DNA of 64,000 nt. Source: Mesorhizobium sp. GTDB lineage: Bacteria > Pseudomonadota > Alphaproteobacteria > Rhizobiales > Rhizobiaceae. The position numbers and the translations under genes are program-made. Shown here piece after piece: positions 32,722 to 39,114 of the stretch. Positions within the stretch are counted from its first letter, which is position 1; each line of letters opens with the position of its first letter. The notes under the pieces were generated by a model. It searched no databases and had not been told where the DNA came from. It worked only from the letters and a program-made list of their open reading frames with translations. Location: positions 124,001 to 188,000 of the forward strand of contig NZ_JAMLIG010000001.1 of NCBI RefSeq assembly GCF_023954305.1, given 5' to 3'.

Positions 32722-33057
32722 CTCCCAATGGAAATTGAGCCAATAGGTGTTCCCGCTGTTTCGCTTGCGATCCGCGTGAAGGTAGCGAACACGGTCCCAT
32801 GTGCCATCCTTCCGGTTTCGGCCACATAGTTCATCAATCGCATAGAGAACGCCTCGAACGCTGACGCCAGTCTCTGCTGAGATCGTCTTGGTCGACGGCC
32901 ACGCTCCGCTCTGCTTCCGCGCATCCATTCGCATCGCGATATGCAGCGCCACTCGCACTGTCGGATGCGCGAGGTTTCTGTCGTTTGCCACAGCCCGCAG
33001 CCATGAATCACGCTTTTTGAGGAAAGCCGCGCTCGGCGACTGCGTATCGTTTGCCAT
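32719..33057 (-). CDS. Winged-helix DNA-binding protein
   Basis: A 112-residue protein with a winged-helix layout: HPTVRVALHIAMRM, then GAWPSTKTISAETGVSVRGVLYAIDEL (recognition helix), then a strand ending GNTYWLNFHWE. Similar domains occur in phage replication and regulatory proteins. It diverges from the rightward operon across the operator region 33069-33124, so it is likely controlled by the same repressor. It converges on the repressor gene. Confidence 0.7.
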   Translation of the reverse strand: MANDTQSPSAAFLKKRDSWLRAVANDRNLAHPTVRVALHIAMRMDARKQSGAWPSTKTISAETGVSVRGVLYAIDELCGRNRKDGTWDRVRYLHADRKRNSGNTYWLNFHWE

Positions 33058-33068
33058 GCCAATGGCTT

Positions 33069-33129
33069 ACAAGAAATCTAGTTGCGACACAAGTTTCCTT
33101 GTTGACTTTCACTAGGAAGCTAGTATTCT
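33069..33129. promoter_or_regulatory. Rightward early promoter with three operator sites
   Basis: Three 14-bp dyads of the form ACWAGNNNNCTWGT lie at 33069-33082, 33089-33102 and 33111-33124. On the plus strand TTGACT (33102-33107) and TATTCT (33124-33129), 16 bp apart, form a promoter for the rightward operon. The second dyad abuts the -35 and the third fills the spacer and touches the -10. The first lies 12 bp upstream of the minus-strand winged-helix gene. The dyads match those at 31879-31926. Confidence 0.75.
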
Positions 33130-33193
33130 CCCCATCGAAGCACATCGCCGCCCAGCGCCGAGGCTTCGCAACCGCCAAAGGAGGCACCACGAC

Positions 33194-33463
33194 ATGAAGC
33201 CTGTCCTCATCACCACCGAGCATCGCGGCGTATTCGCCGGCCTGATCGCCGACGACCAGGACATCACCGCCCGTTCGATGCCGCTTAAGTCGGCCAAGAT
33301 GGCGATCTACTGGGCGACGACGCGCGGCGTCATGGAACTCGCCAAGGACGGCCCGAACAGCCGCAGCAAGATCAGCCTCGCCGCCGACATTCCGGTGATC
33401 CACGGCATCACGGCCATTTTCGACATCACGCCCGAAGCGTGGGCCAAGTGGCAGGCTGCGTAA
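33194..33463 (+). CDS. Small conserved phage protein (DUF6948-like candidate)
   Basis: An 89-residue protein beginning MKPVLITTEHRGVFAGLIADD, with KMAIYWATTRGVMELA and a SLAADIPVIHGITAIFDIT segment. This is a well-conserved small phage protein, which I associate with DUF6948. Function is unknown. It is the first gene of the rightward operon, with a GGAGG ribosome-binding site upstream, and its stop overlaps the next start (TAATG). Confidence 0.7.
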   Translation: MKPVLITTEHRGVFAGLIADDQDITARSMPLKSAKMAIYWATTRGVMELAKDGPNSRSKISLAADIPVIHGITAIFDITPEAWAKWQAA

Positions 33464-33780
33464 TGGACCGCGATCCGATCATCACGGCAGACGATGTGAT
33501 CCGGGCAGGCGCCTGCTTCGATGGCGTGATGACGGTCGTGTCGCGTCTCCACAAGCGGATCGCAGCGGCAATGCCGGTCAGCGCAGTCCTTCGCCTGATC
33601 CCTGAAAGCGAACGGGGATACGTCATCCGCGCCGCTGAAATGGACGGCTACGGCAACGGCAACGGCAACGGCGACGGCTACGGCTACGGCAACGGCAACG
33701 GCTACGGCAACGGCAACGGCTACGGCGACGGCTACGGCTACGGCTACGGCGACGGCAACGGCGACGGCGGTTTCTCGTGA
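33463..33780 (+). CDS. Small protein with Gly-Tyr/Asn/Asp repeat tail
   Basis: A 105-residue protein whose first 60 residues form a helical, His/Arg-containing domain (DGVMTVVSRLHKRIAAAMPV). The last 43 are alternating Gly with Tyr, Asn or Asp, from a perfect-like hexanucleotide repeat (33642-33768). Such a tail is disordered and sticky. Its start overlaps the previous stop. The function is unknown. Repeat number changes would keep the frame, so length may vary between strains. Confidence 0.65.
   Translation: MDRDPIITADDVIRAGACFDGVMTVVSRLHKRIAAAMPVSAVLRLIPESERGYVIRAAEMDGYGNGNGNGDGYGYGNGNGYGNGNGYGDGYGYGYGDGNGDGGFS
33642..33768 (+). repeat. GGC-NAC hexanucleotide tandem repeat
   Basis: About 21 units of GGC plus TAC, AAC or GAC, encoding Gly-Tyr, Gly-Asn and Gly-Asp. 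The base is constant at GGC with one variable first base in the second codon. All units are in frame within the gene at 33463-33780. Confidence 0.9.
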
Positions 33781-33847
33781 GACGACGAAGATTAGTCCGC
33801 AGCAGCCCGGCCACCGCGCCGAGGCTTCGCAGCAAGGGAGAATAGAC

Positions 33848-34054
33848 GTGAGCGACGCAACTTTCCCGACCCCAGCTTTCCCCGGATACACGACCGGCGA
33901 GCTGCGGTTCATGCTGGCTGGGCTTGCTGGCGGATATCTCGAAAAACAGAAGCTCGAGGCCGAGATCGAACGCCGAGAGAAGGTGGCGTCCGGCGATGAA
34001 ACCGCGATGACGCCCGGAGAGAAGAAACTCCATCATTCCCGGCGCCTCGCCTAG
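33848..34054 (+). CDS. Small early phage protein, unknown (68 aa)
   Basis: Starts at GTG 33848, with GGGAGAATAGAC upstream as a good ribosome-binding site. The protein opens with a Pro/Thr-rich segment (TFPTPAFPGYTTGELRFML), then a helical Lys/Glu-rich half (EKQKLEAEIERREKV) and a basic His-containing end. No known domain. Confidence 0.5.
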   Translation: MSDATFPTPAFPGYTTGELRFMLAGLAGGYLEKQKLEAEIERREKVASGDETAMTPGEKKLHHSRRLA

Positions 34055-34105
34055 CCCCCCCACCACCCCGCCCCTCGGCGGTGCTTCATGGAATGGAGAG
34101 AGAGG

Positions 34106-34696
34106 ATGGCAAAAGAGGTTCTGGCCTGGCACTTCGCGAACAAGACACTTCGCGACGGACGCCAGCTGCCGAAGGATGGTGAGTGGCTGGTCCACGAAGG
34201 CGAAGTCGTGATCTGCGAGACGGGCCTTCATGCCTCGCGCCGGGTTATCGACGCGCTGCAATATGCGCCCGGCTCCACGATCTGCCGGGTATCGTGCCGC
34301 AAGATCGTCACGGAACACAAGGACGACAAGTTCGTCTGCCGCGAGCGCCGGATCGACTGGCGCATTGAGAGCGCAGACGACGTGCTTCGTGCCTTCGCTC
34401 GCAAGGCCGCACTGTCCGTCATCCACCTTTGGAACGCGCCGGATGTCGTGCGCCAGTATCTCGAAACCGGTGACGAGAATCTAAGGGCCGCCGCGTGGGA
34501 CGCCGCGTGGGACGCCGCGTGGGACGCCGCGAGGGCCGCCGCGAGGGCCGCCGCGAGGGACGCCGCGTGGGACGCCGCGTGGGACGCCGCGTGGGCCGCC
34601 GCGAGGGCCGCCGCGAGGGCCGCCAAGCTCTCCGAGTTCAATGCCCTTCTAGAGCAAATGCTTACCGACGAACACGAACGGCAACTCGCAACCTAA
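34106..34696 (+). CDS. DUF7666-like protein with AAWD/AARA repeat
   Basis: A 196-residue protein. The first 120 residues contain VVICETGLHASRRVIDALQY and a CRKIVTEHKDDKFVCRERR pattern. I associate this C-x-x-G-L-H layout with DUF7666-type domains seen in phages. Residues about 128-171 are a four-residue repeat (AAWD, then AARA) encoded by an 11-unit 12-bp repeat, and the end is helical. ATG 34106 is preferred to 34088 because it has AGAGAGAGG upstream. Function is unknown. Confidence 0.65.
   Translation: MAKEVLAWHFANKTLRDGRQLPKDGEWLVHEGEVVICETGLHASRRVIDALQYAPGSTICRVSCRKIVTEHKDDKFVCRERRIDWRIESADDVLRAFARKAALSVIHLWNAPDVVRQYLETGDENLRAAAWDAAWDAAWDAARAAARAAARDAAWDAAWDAAWAAARAAARAAKLSEFNALLEQMLTDEHERQLAT
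34487..34618 (+). repeat. 12-bp tandem repeat (AAWD / AARA)
   Basis: Eleven 12-bp units of GCC/GAC-GCC-GCG-TGG or -AGG. The units alternate in blocks: three Trp units, three Arg units, three Trp units, two Arg units. The first six are matched by the next five, so a 72-bp stretch seems to have been duplicated. All are in frame and within the gene at 34106-34696. Confidence 0.9.
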
Positions 34697-34759
34697 CGCA
34701 ACCCCTTCATCGAGCGGCGTTCCCCCGCCGTTCCTTCAAGTGGTTGAGAGGACAGGAAC

Positions 34760-35032
34760 ATGACGCACACGCCGACGCCTTGGGAAGCCTGCGAACGTGG
34801 CGACTACTCTGACGACGGCATCGTCATTCTTGGCGATGACAGGCGCATTGCAGTCGTTAATCACGAGGAAGACGCCGCCCTTATCGTCCACGCCGTGAAC
34901 TCCCTCCCCGCTCTCGTGAAGGCGCTGGAGGATATGCTTACGGTCGCCGATATGACGACGTTCTCGGACCAGTTCCCACTCGAATGCGAGAACGCCCGCG
35001 CCGCCCTCGCCTCTCACAAGACTGGAGGATGA
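34760..35032 (+). CDS. Small conserved phage protein (TPTPWE motif)
   Basis: A 90-residue acidic protein opening MTHTPTPWEACERGDYSDDG, with DAALIVHAVNSLPALVKALE. The opening and middle match a widespread phage protein type of unknown function, of which 27934-28218 (WTPGPW) is another member. AGGACAGGAAC lies upstream of the ATG. Confidence 0.65.
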   Translation: MTHTPTPWEACERGDYSDDGIVILGDDRRIAVVNHEEDAALIVHAVNSLPALVKALEDMLTVADMTTFSDQFPLECENARAALASHKTGG

Positions 35033-35033
35033 C

Positions 35034-35336
35034 ATGAACGCCCCGTTCCGCACCACAACGTCCGACCTGGCGAACGCCCTTTCCGGCCGCGCACCCCAAG
35101 TTGTCCATATCGTCAAGACGACGTTCAGCAGCAGCCCTCTTTCGCCGCGCTATGTCGTGTCCGTCAATGGCGAGTTTTACGAGTGCTACGCCTTCACGCT
35201 TCGCGCGCTCCAGAACGGGTTTACCCCGGAAGAACTGGAGCTGGAAGTCTATCGCGACGACGATGAGCAGGACGACGACTTCTTCATGAACACGGGCGTC
35301 TATCCGCGCGCTTCCGGATGGAGGCTCGCGAAATGA
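35034..35336 (+). CDS. Small early phage protein, unknown (100 aa)
   Basis: Overlapping ribosome-binding site GGAGGATGACATG puts this start directly after the previous stop. The protein has a strand-rich middle (RYVVSVNGEFYECYAFTLRA) and an acidic tail (EVYRDDDEQDDDFF). It is coupled to the next membrane gene (ATGA). No recognised family. Confidence 0.55.
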   Translation: MNAPFRTTTSDLANALSGRAPQVVHIVKTTFSSSPLSPRYVVSVNGEFYECYAFTLRALQNGFTPEELELEVYRDDDEQDDDFFMNTGVYPRASGWRLAK

Positions 35337-35458
35337 CCCGCGCCGATGCCCTCCTCAACGCTGCCTGCGAATGGGCAGCAGAGCATCCTTGGACAACCCT
35401 CGCGCTCATTATCGGCTGGATTGCCGGGGCGCGCTTCATCCTGGGAGAACCGCTGTGA
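35333..35458 (+). CDS. 41-residue single-span membrane micropeptide
   Basis: The ATG overlaps the previous stop (ATGA), and its stop overlaps the next GTG start (GTGA). An amphipathic helix (RADALLNAACEWAAEHPW) leads to a transmembrane segment (TTLALIIGWIAGARFIL). Tight coupling at both ends supports the gene. Function is unknown. Confidence 0.55.
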   Translation: MTRADALLNAACEWAAEHPWTTLALIIGWIAGARFILGEPL

Positions 35459-35700
35459 GCAATATCAACGACGGTGGACCGGCGTTTCCGATCCAGAATG
35501 ACGACCGGCCGGGAGCATACGAAGCTCACCCCGGCATGACGCTTCGCGACTGGTTTGCGGGCCATGCGATCGTTGCGGCATTAGCCCGCGATTATGGCAA
35601 TGCGTGGGGCAAAGAGGGCAAGGAACACGCCCATCACGCGGCGCGCGGCGCTTACAGGATGGCCGACGCTATGCTTGCCGCTCGCGAGGCCAAGCCATGA
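35455..35700 (+). CDS. Small conserved phage protein (GMTLRDWFAG motif)
   Basis: An 81-residue protein starting at GTG 35455, overlapping the previous stop. It contains HPGMTLRDWFAGHAIVAALA and ends AYRMADAMLAAREAKP. This is a very common small phage protein type with no known function, present in many prophages. The longer frame starting at 35371 is rejected, because it would overlap the micropeptide. Confidence 0.65.
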   Translation: MSNINDGGPAFPIQNDDRPGAYEAHPGMTLRDWFAGHAIVAALARDYGNAWGKEGKEHAHHAARGAYRMADAMLAAREAKP

Positions 35701-35876
35701 CCCGCGACCTCCTGGACGAAGCGCTGAACATCGCCCTTTCGCAGGACCAGCGCGCCGAGATCGACAAGCACATGCGCTGGCATCTCGCCCTGCTCGACGC
35801 GGGGATATCCGAGGCCGAAGCAACCGACATCATCGCCGATCTCACGGCGCCGGAAATGGAAAGGATCGCAGCATGA
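35697..35876 (+). CDS. Small early phage protein, unknown (59 aa)
   Basis: ATG 35697 overlaps the previous stop (ATGA) and the stop overlaps the next ATG (ATGA). The protein is helical with RDLLDEALNIALSQDQRAEI, then HMRWHLALLDAGISEAEAT. Coupling at both ends supports it. No known domain. Confidence 0.55.
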   Translation: MTRDLLDEALNIALSQDQRAEIDKHMRWHLALLDAGISEAEATDIIADLTAPEMERIAA

Positions 35877-36040
35877 ACGCGCATTCTATGCCGCCCAAGG
35901 AAACGCCGCCGCCGGGAATGCTCGAATACGAGGCCCGCTGCGCAATCCGCGATCTGATCCGCCTGTATGGCTTCGAGGAAGCCCGGCAGATGGTCGCGCA
36001 CTTCCTACTCGATGAGGCTGAAAGGAAGCCACGGCAATGA
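35873..36040 (+). CDS. Small early phage protein, unknown (55 aa)
   Basis: A 55-residue protein starting at ATG 35873 inside the previous stop. The start is Pro-rich (MPPKETPPPGM), followed by helices (ARCAIRDLIRLYGFEEARQMVAHF). Its end overlaps the nucleotidyltransferase-like start by 4 bp. Too short for the usual gene-finder cutoff but well coupled. Confidence 0.5.
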   Translation: MNAHSMPPKETPPPGMLEYEARCAIRDLIRLYGFEEARQMVAHFLLDEAERKPRQ

Positions 36041-36636
36041 GCCATTTCCGAACCGATTTCGCAGCGTTCTGCGAGCGTTCTGCCGTCAGCACCGACGATC
36101 TGTTTCGTGTTCTCAATGCCGTGCGCCAGGATGCTTGGTGCGCTGGCGGCGCGATCCGTAGGACGCTGGTCAAACAGCCGCTCGACAGCGACTTCGACTT
36201 CTTCTTCCGAGACGCAGAACACCTCGCCGCGTGGGAGGCCGGACTTCCGTCCACCATGTCGCTCGTTCGCGAGACGGAACACCACAAACACTGGCGCGGC
36301 ACTGTCGGCGACTCCGCTTTGCCTATCGACGTTCAGGCGATCCGCTTCCGCTTCTACGACTGTGCAGAAGCCGTGATCGACAGTTTCGACTACACCATAA
36401 CGCAATTCGCGCTGGATGGCGACGATCTAGTCACGACGCCGATTGCTTTGTGGGACTTGGGACGAAAGCGCCTTGCCGTTCACAAGATAACATATCCCGT
36501 CGCGACCTTGCGGCGGATGCTGAAATACACCCGCCAAGGCTTCACCGCCTGCAACGGATGTCTAGCCACCCTTCTCAGAGAAACCGCCCAATCGCCGGAA
36601 GCGCTTGCCGCTCTCGACATTGGCTATGTGGATTAA
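36037..36636 (+). CDS. Nucleotidyltransferase-like protein
   Basis: A 199-residue protein with the start of a polymerase beta-type nucleotidyltransferase fold. A helix (DLFRVLNAVRQDAW) is followed by CAGGAIRRTLVKQ (G-G-x-x-R loop) and QPLDSDFDFFF, which supplies the metal-binding D-x-D. The rest (GDSALPIDVQAIRF) gives the third-Asp strand. Residues like these are used by poly(A) polymerases, CCA enzymes and toxin-like transferases. No C-terminal RNA-binding domain is seen. Substrate is unknown. ATG overlaps the previous stop by 4 bp. Confidence 0.72.
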   Translation: MSHFRTDFAAFCERSAVSTDDLFRVLNAVRQDAWCAGGAIRRTLVKQPLDSDFDFFFRDAEHLAAWEAGLPSTMSLVRETEHHKHWRGTVGDSALPIDVQAIRFRFYDCAEAVIDSFDYTITQFALDGDDLVTTPIALWDLGRKRLAVHKITYPVATLRRMLKYTRQGFTACNGCLATLLRETAQSPEALAALDIGYVD

Positions 36637-36640
36637 AGCT

Positions 36641-37396
36641 ATGAGCGAGAACACGAAGATATGGGACATCCTTGGAAGGACGGACCCGGCGCATACTAGG
36701 GCCTTCTCCCGGTCTGGCGGCTTCAAGGGCACGGCCATCAAGCCGATCTGGTCATTCCGGCGCATGACCGAAGAGTTCGGCCCCTGCGGCGTCGGCTGGG
36801 GCGTCGGTGAGCCTGTGTTCCAGGTTGTCCCTGCCGGTGAAGAGATCCTTGTCTACTGCACCGCGAAGGTCTGGTTCAAGCATGACGACAACCATTCCCA
36901 GCACATCTACGGCGTCGGCGGCGACAAGGTTGTCGGCAAGAACAAGTATGGCCTCAACACCGACGACGAGGCGTTCAAGAAGGCGTTCACCGACGCGGTG
37001 ACGAATGCCTTGAAGCTGATCGGCGTCGGGGCGGATGTCCACATGGGTCTGTTCGAGGACAACAAATACGTCCGCGAGATGACCGACGAGTTCTCCGACG
37101 CGCCACCTCCGAAATCCAGCGCCGCCCTCAAACGCGAAGGCGGGTGGGAAGAATTCCGGCGCGAACTGGCGGAGTGCGACACGACCATCAAGCTCGACCG
37201 CTTCCGGGAAGCATGGCGCAAGAAGGCCATAGCGGACGGGTGGAACGCCACGTTCAAGGCGACCGCACGCGACGAGATCGAGGCGCAGGAAGAGCGCATC
37301 AAGCAGGCCGACGAGTTCCCCGGTGATCTGCCGGCAACCGCCCCGCGCGGTGAAGAAGCCCACAACTCCTACGTCAACGCATTTCGAGCAGGATAA
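36641..37396 (+). CDS. Candidate ssDNA-annealing/recombination protein
   Basis: A 251-residue protein starting at ATG 36641. The N-terminal half (PAHTRAFSRSGGFKGTAIKP, RMTEEFGPCGVGWG, then DEAFKKAFTDAVTNALKLIGV) has the look of the Rad52/ERF-type annealing proteins found next to phage SSB genes. The C-terminal third is charged and helical. The gene directly upstream of an SSB-like gene and NinB supports a recombination role. The family assignment is by pattern and not certain. Confidence 0.55.
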   Translation: MSENTKIWDILGRTDPAHTRAFSRSGGFKGTAIKPIWSFRRMTEEFGPCGVGWGVGEPVFQVVPAGEEILVYCTAKVWFKHDDNHSQHIYGVGGDKVVGKNKYGLNTDDEAFKKAFTDAVTNALKLIGVGADVHMGLFEDNKYVREMTDEFSDAPPPKSSAALKREGGWEEFRRELAECDTTIKLDRFREAWRKKAIADGWNATFKATARDEIEAQEERIKQADEFPGDLPATAPRGEEAHNSYVNAFRAG

Positions 37397-37402
37397 CGAA
37401 AC

Positions 37403-37696
37403 ATGGCTGAATATTCGAACGTCAATCGCGGCACCATCGCGAAGAACCCCCGCAAGGAATCCGACACGCACCCCGACATCAAGGGGTCCATCAACGTCGA
37501 TGGCAAGGACTACTGGCTCGACGGCTGGCAGAAGACCAACAGCAAGGACGGCTCCAAGTTCTACAGCCTGACAGTGAAGGCGAAGGAAGCCCGTTCGTCG
37601 GCGCCGCAGAACCACCGGCAGGACCGTAGCACGTCATACGACCGCGACGACCCGCGCACACGGCGCCGCGACGATGACGAAGATCTGCCCTTCTGA
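37403..37696 (+). CDS. Phage single-stranded DNA-binding protein (SSB-like)
   Basis: A 97-residue protein with an OB-fold-like core (GSINVDGKDYWLDGWQKTN, then KFYSLTVKAKE) and a disordered basic linker with many Arg. It ends in DDDEDLPF, which is very close to the acidic D-D-D-x-P-F tip by which SSB recruits repair proteins. The gene lies between a candidate annealing protein and NinB, so it probably coats phage ssDNA in recombination and replication. Confidence 0.72.
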   Translation: MAEYSNVNRGTIAKNPRKESDTHPDIKGSINVDGKDYWLDGWQKTNSKDGSKFYSLTVKAKEARSSAPQNHRQDRSTSYDRDDPRTRRRDDDEDLPF

Positions 37697-37706
37697 GGCC
37701 AGCCAC

Positions 37707-38141
37707 ATGGATCGCATTGTCGAGACGGAATACGACCGCAAGATGCTTCTCCGCTATCTGGAAAAGCAGGCGGCTCCGTTCACCGTCTCGATCACCCCCG
37801 GCAAGCACCGCACGACGCGACAGAACAGGTTGCAGCGGCGGTGGATGCAGGAGATCGGCGAACAGCAAGGCATGTCAGCCGAGGAAGCCCGCGCGTTCTG
37901 CAAGCTGCATTACGGCGTGCCGATCCTTCGCCGGGACAACGAGGCATTCCGCGCCCGCTACGACGCGATCCTCAAGCCGCTGACCTACGAACAGAAGCTC
38001 GCGCTCATGGCCGAACCCATCAGCCTGCCGGTCACGAGCCTCATGACCACGAAGCAGAAGACCGAATACCTGGACACGATCCACCGGAAGTATTCCGAGC
38101 AAGGCGTCGTCCTGACCAACCCTGAGAAGGAAGCAGCCTAA
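37707..38141 (+). CDS. ninB: NinB-like recombination protein
   Basis: A 144-residue protein of NinB type. It contains KHRTTRQNRLQRRWMQEIGE, then EEARAFCKLHYGVPILR and YEQKLALMAEPISLPVTSLM, ending with the KTEYLDTIHRKYSEQGVVL segment. Lambda NinB (Orf) binds SSB and ssDNA and helps the Red annealing pathway. Here it follows an SSB-like gene, which fits. ATG 37707 is preferred to an upstream one, with GGCCAGCCAC before it. Confidence 0.82.
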   Translation: MDRIVETEYDRKMLLRYLEKQAAPFTVSITPGKHRTTRQNRLQRRWMQEIGEQQGMSAEEARAFCKLHYGVPILRRDNEAFRARYDAILKPLTYEQKLALMAEPISLPVTSLMTTKQKTEYLDTIHRKYSEQGVVLTNPEKEAA

Positions 38142-38365
38142 TGAGCAAACACTACTACACCGTGACGATCCCGATTGCAGGCCATGCCGTAGTCGAGGTT
38201 GAGGCCGATAGCGAAGAGCAGGCCAAGGAACTGGCTTTGGATCAGGTCGAATTGAAGCACATCGAGACGTGGGATGCGCTCCACACGGTCAGTTCCGGGA
38301 ACGTCCTTCATTTCCCATCGCCGTGGGGGATCGAAGTCCACGACGAAGGCGAGGTCGATGAATGA
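38141..38365 (+). CDS. Small early phage protein, unknown (74 aa)
   Basis: ATG 38141 overlaps the ninB stop by one base (TAATG). The beta-rich start (YYTVTIPIAGHAVVEVEADS) is followed by an acidic helix, EQAKELALDQVELKHI, and a strand. The layout fits a small ferredoxin-like fold. No known function. Confidence 0.55.
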   Translation: MSKHYYTVTIPIAGHAVVEVEADSEEQAKELALDQVELKHIETWDALHTVSSGNVLHFPSPWGIEVHDEGEVDE

Positions 38366-38556
38366 CCTCCCGCACCTGTGCTGTCAAAGCCCATACCCGT
38401 CGCTTGCCTCCCCCGAAATGGGACAACGCAACACACGTCCAGCTCCGCGCCGAAGTCGCAGAGATGCGGTTCGCAGCCGACTTCACCAAGGCATTCGAGG
38501 CGGAGATGCGCAAGCCGTATCTGGTCTGCGAGGAACCTAAACGAGCGAGGATGTGA
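38362..38556 (+). CDS. Small early phage protein, unknown (64 aa)
   Basis: ATG 38362 overlaps the previous stop (ATGA) and its TGA overlaps the next ATG. It is basic at the start (KAHTRRLPPPKW) and helical after (LRAEVAEMRFAADFTKAFEAE). No recognised family. Confidence 0.5.
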   Translation: MTSRTCAVKAHTRRLPPPKWDNATHVQLRAEVAEMRFAADFTKAFEAEMRKPYLVCEEPKRARM

Positions 38557-38765
38557 TGGCGAAGCTGACGAAGGCGCACGGACGGGCATTGAAGGCCCTC
38601 GCAGAGATACCGGCAGGCGCGAACCTCGATATCTCGGAATTTGATGACGAGGAATTCTGGCTCGGCATCGGGGTTTGCGTAGGCAAGGGCCATGCCGTGT
38701 GTCGCGGTGATTGGTGTTTTCGCATTACCGACGCCGGCCGTTCCGCTCTCACCCAAGGGGAATAG
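38556..38765 (+). CDS. Small early phage protein, unknown (69 aa)
   Basis: ATG 38556 lies in the previous stop (TGATG). The protein combines a helix (TKAHGRALKALAEIPAG) with strands around an acidic turn (ISEFDDEEFWLGIGVCVG) and ends with WCFRITDAGRSAL, a short winged-helix-like tail. Two Cys may bind metal. No known family. Confidence 0.5.
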   Translation: MAKLTKAHGRALKALAEIPAGANLDISEFDDEEFWLGIGVCVGKGHAVCRGDWCFRITDAGRSALTQGE

Positions 38766-38766
38766 C

Positions 38767-39114
38767 GTGGTGACACCCGTCCGAATTCAACTCTCGCGAA
38801 AGAAGGGCTTCCGGCTTCAGGATTACTCCCTCGCCATGAACGGATTGACGGCCGTCAACGTGGCGCGCCCGACGCAGTGGGGGAACAACTTCCATGTCAA
38901 GGATTTCGATAGCGTCGAAGAGTGCGTCGATATGTTCGAACACGACCTGTCCAAGTTCGCGACGTTTCACCCCGACAAATACGCTCAATACATCAGGCCG
39001 TTGATCGGCAAGAATCTGGCGTGCTGGTGCAATCTCGGATCTCCATGCCACGCTGATATCCTCCTCGCGGAAGCCGTCGAGTATCGGCTCTACCACTGCA
39101 CGGAGGTCGCCTGA
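38767..39114 (+). CDS. DUF4326-like phage protein
   Basis: A 115-residue protein starting at GTG 38767, 1 bp after the previous stop. It has RIQLSRKKGFRLQDYSLAMN, VARPTQWGNNF and CWCNLGSPCHADILLAEA, which match the DUF4326 pattern: a conserved Pro-x-x-W-G-N and a terminal CWC...CHAD cluster. The Cys/His group suggests metal binding. The biochemical function of the family is not established. Its end overlaps the next start by 1 bp. Confidence 0.75.
   Translation: MVTPVRIQLSRKKGFRLQDYSLAMNGLTAVNVARPTQWGNNFHVKDFDSVEECVDMFEHDLSKFATFHPDKYAQYIRPLIGKNLACWCNLGSPCHADILLAEAVEYRLYHCTEVA

Noticed and set aside
33642..33768. CRISPR array
   Set aside because: Units are 6 bp with no spacers; it is a coding microsatellite.
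33307..34426. Long minus-strand frames with Val/Ala or Arg/Ser repeats
   Set aside because: Their repeats are only the antisense of the GGC-NAC repeat. They have no starts or neighbours that make sense and run against the rightward operon.
34487..34618. CRISPR array or iterons
   Set aside because: 12-bp units without spacers, in frame and coding for AAWD/AARA. Not an origin either, as far as can be seen.
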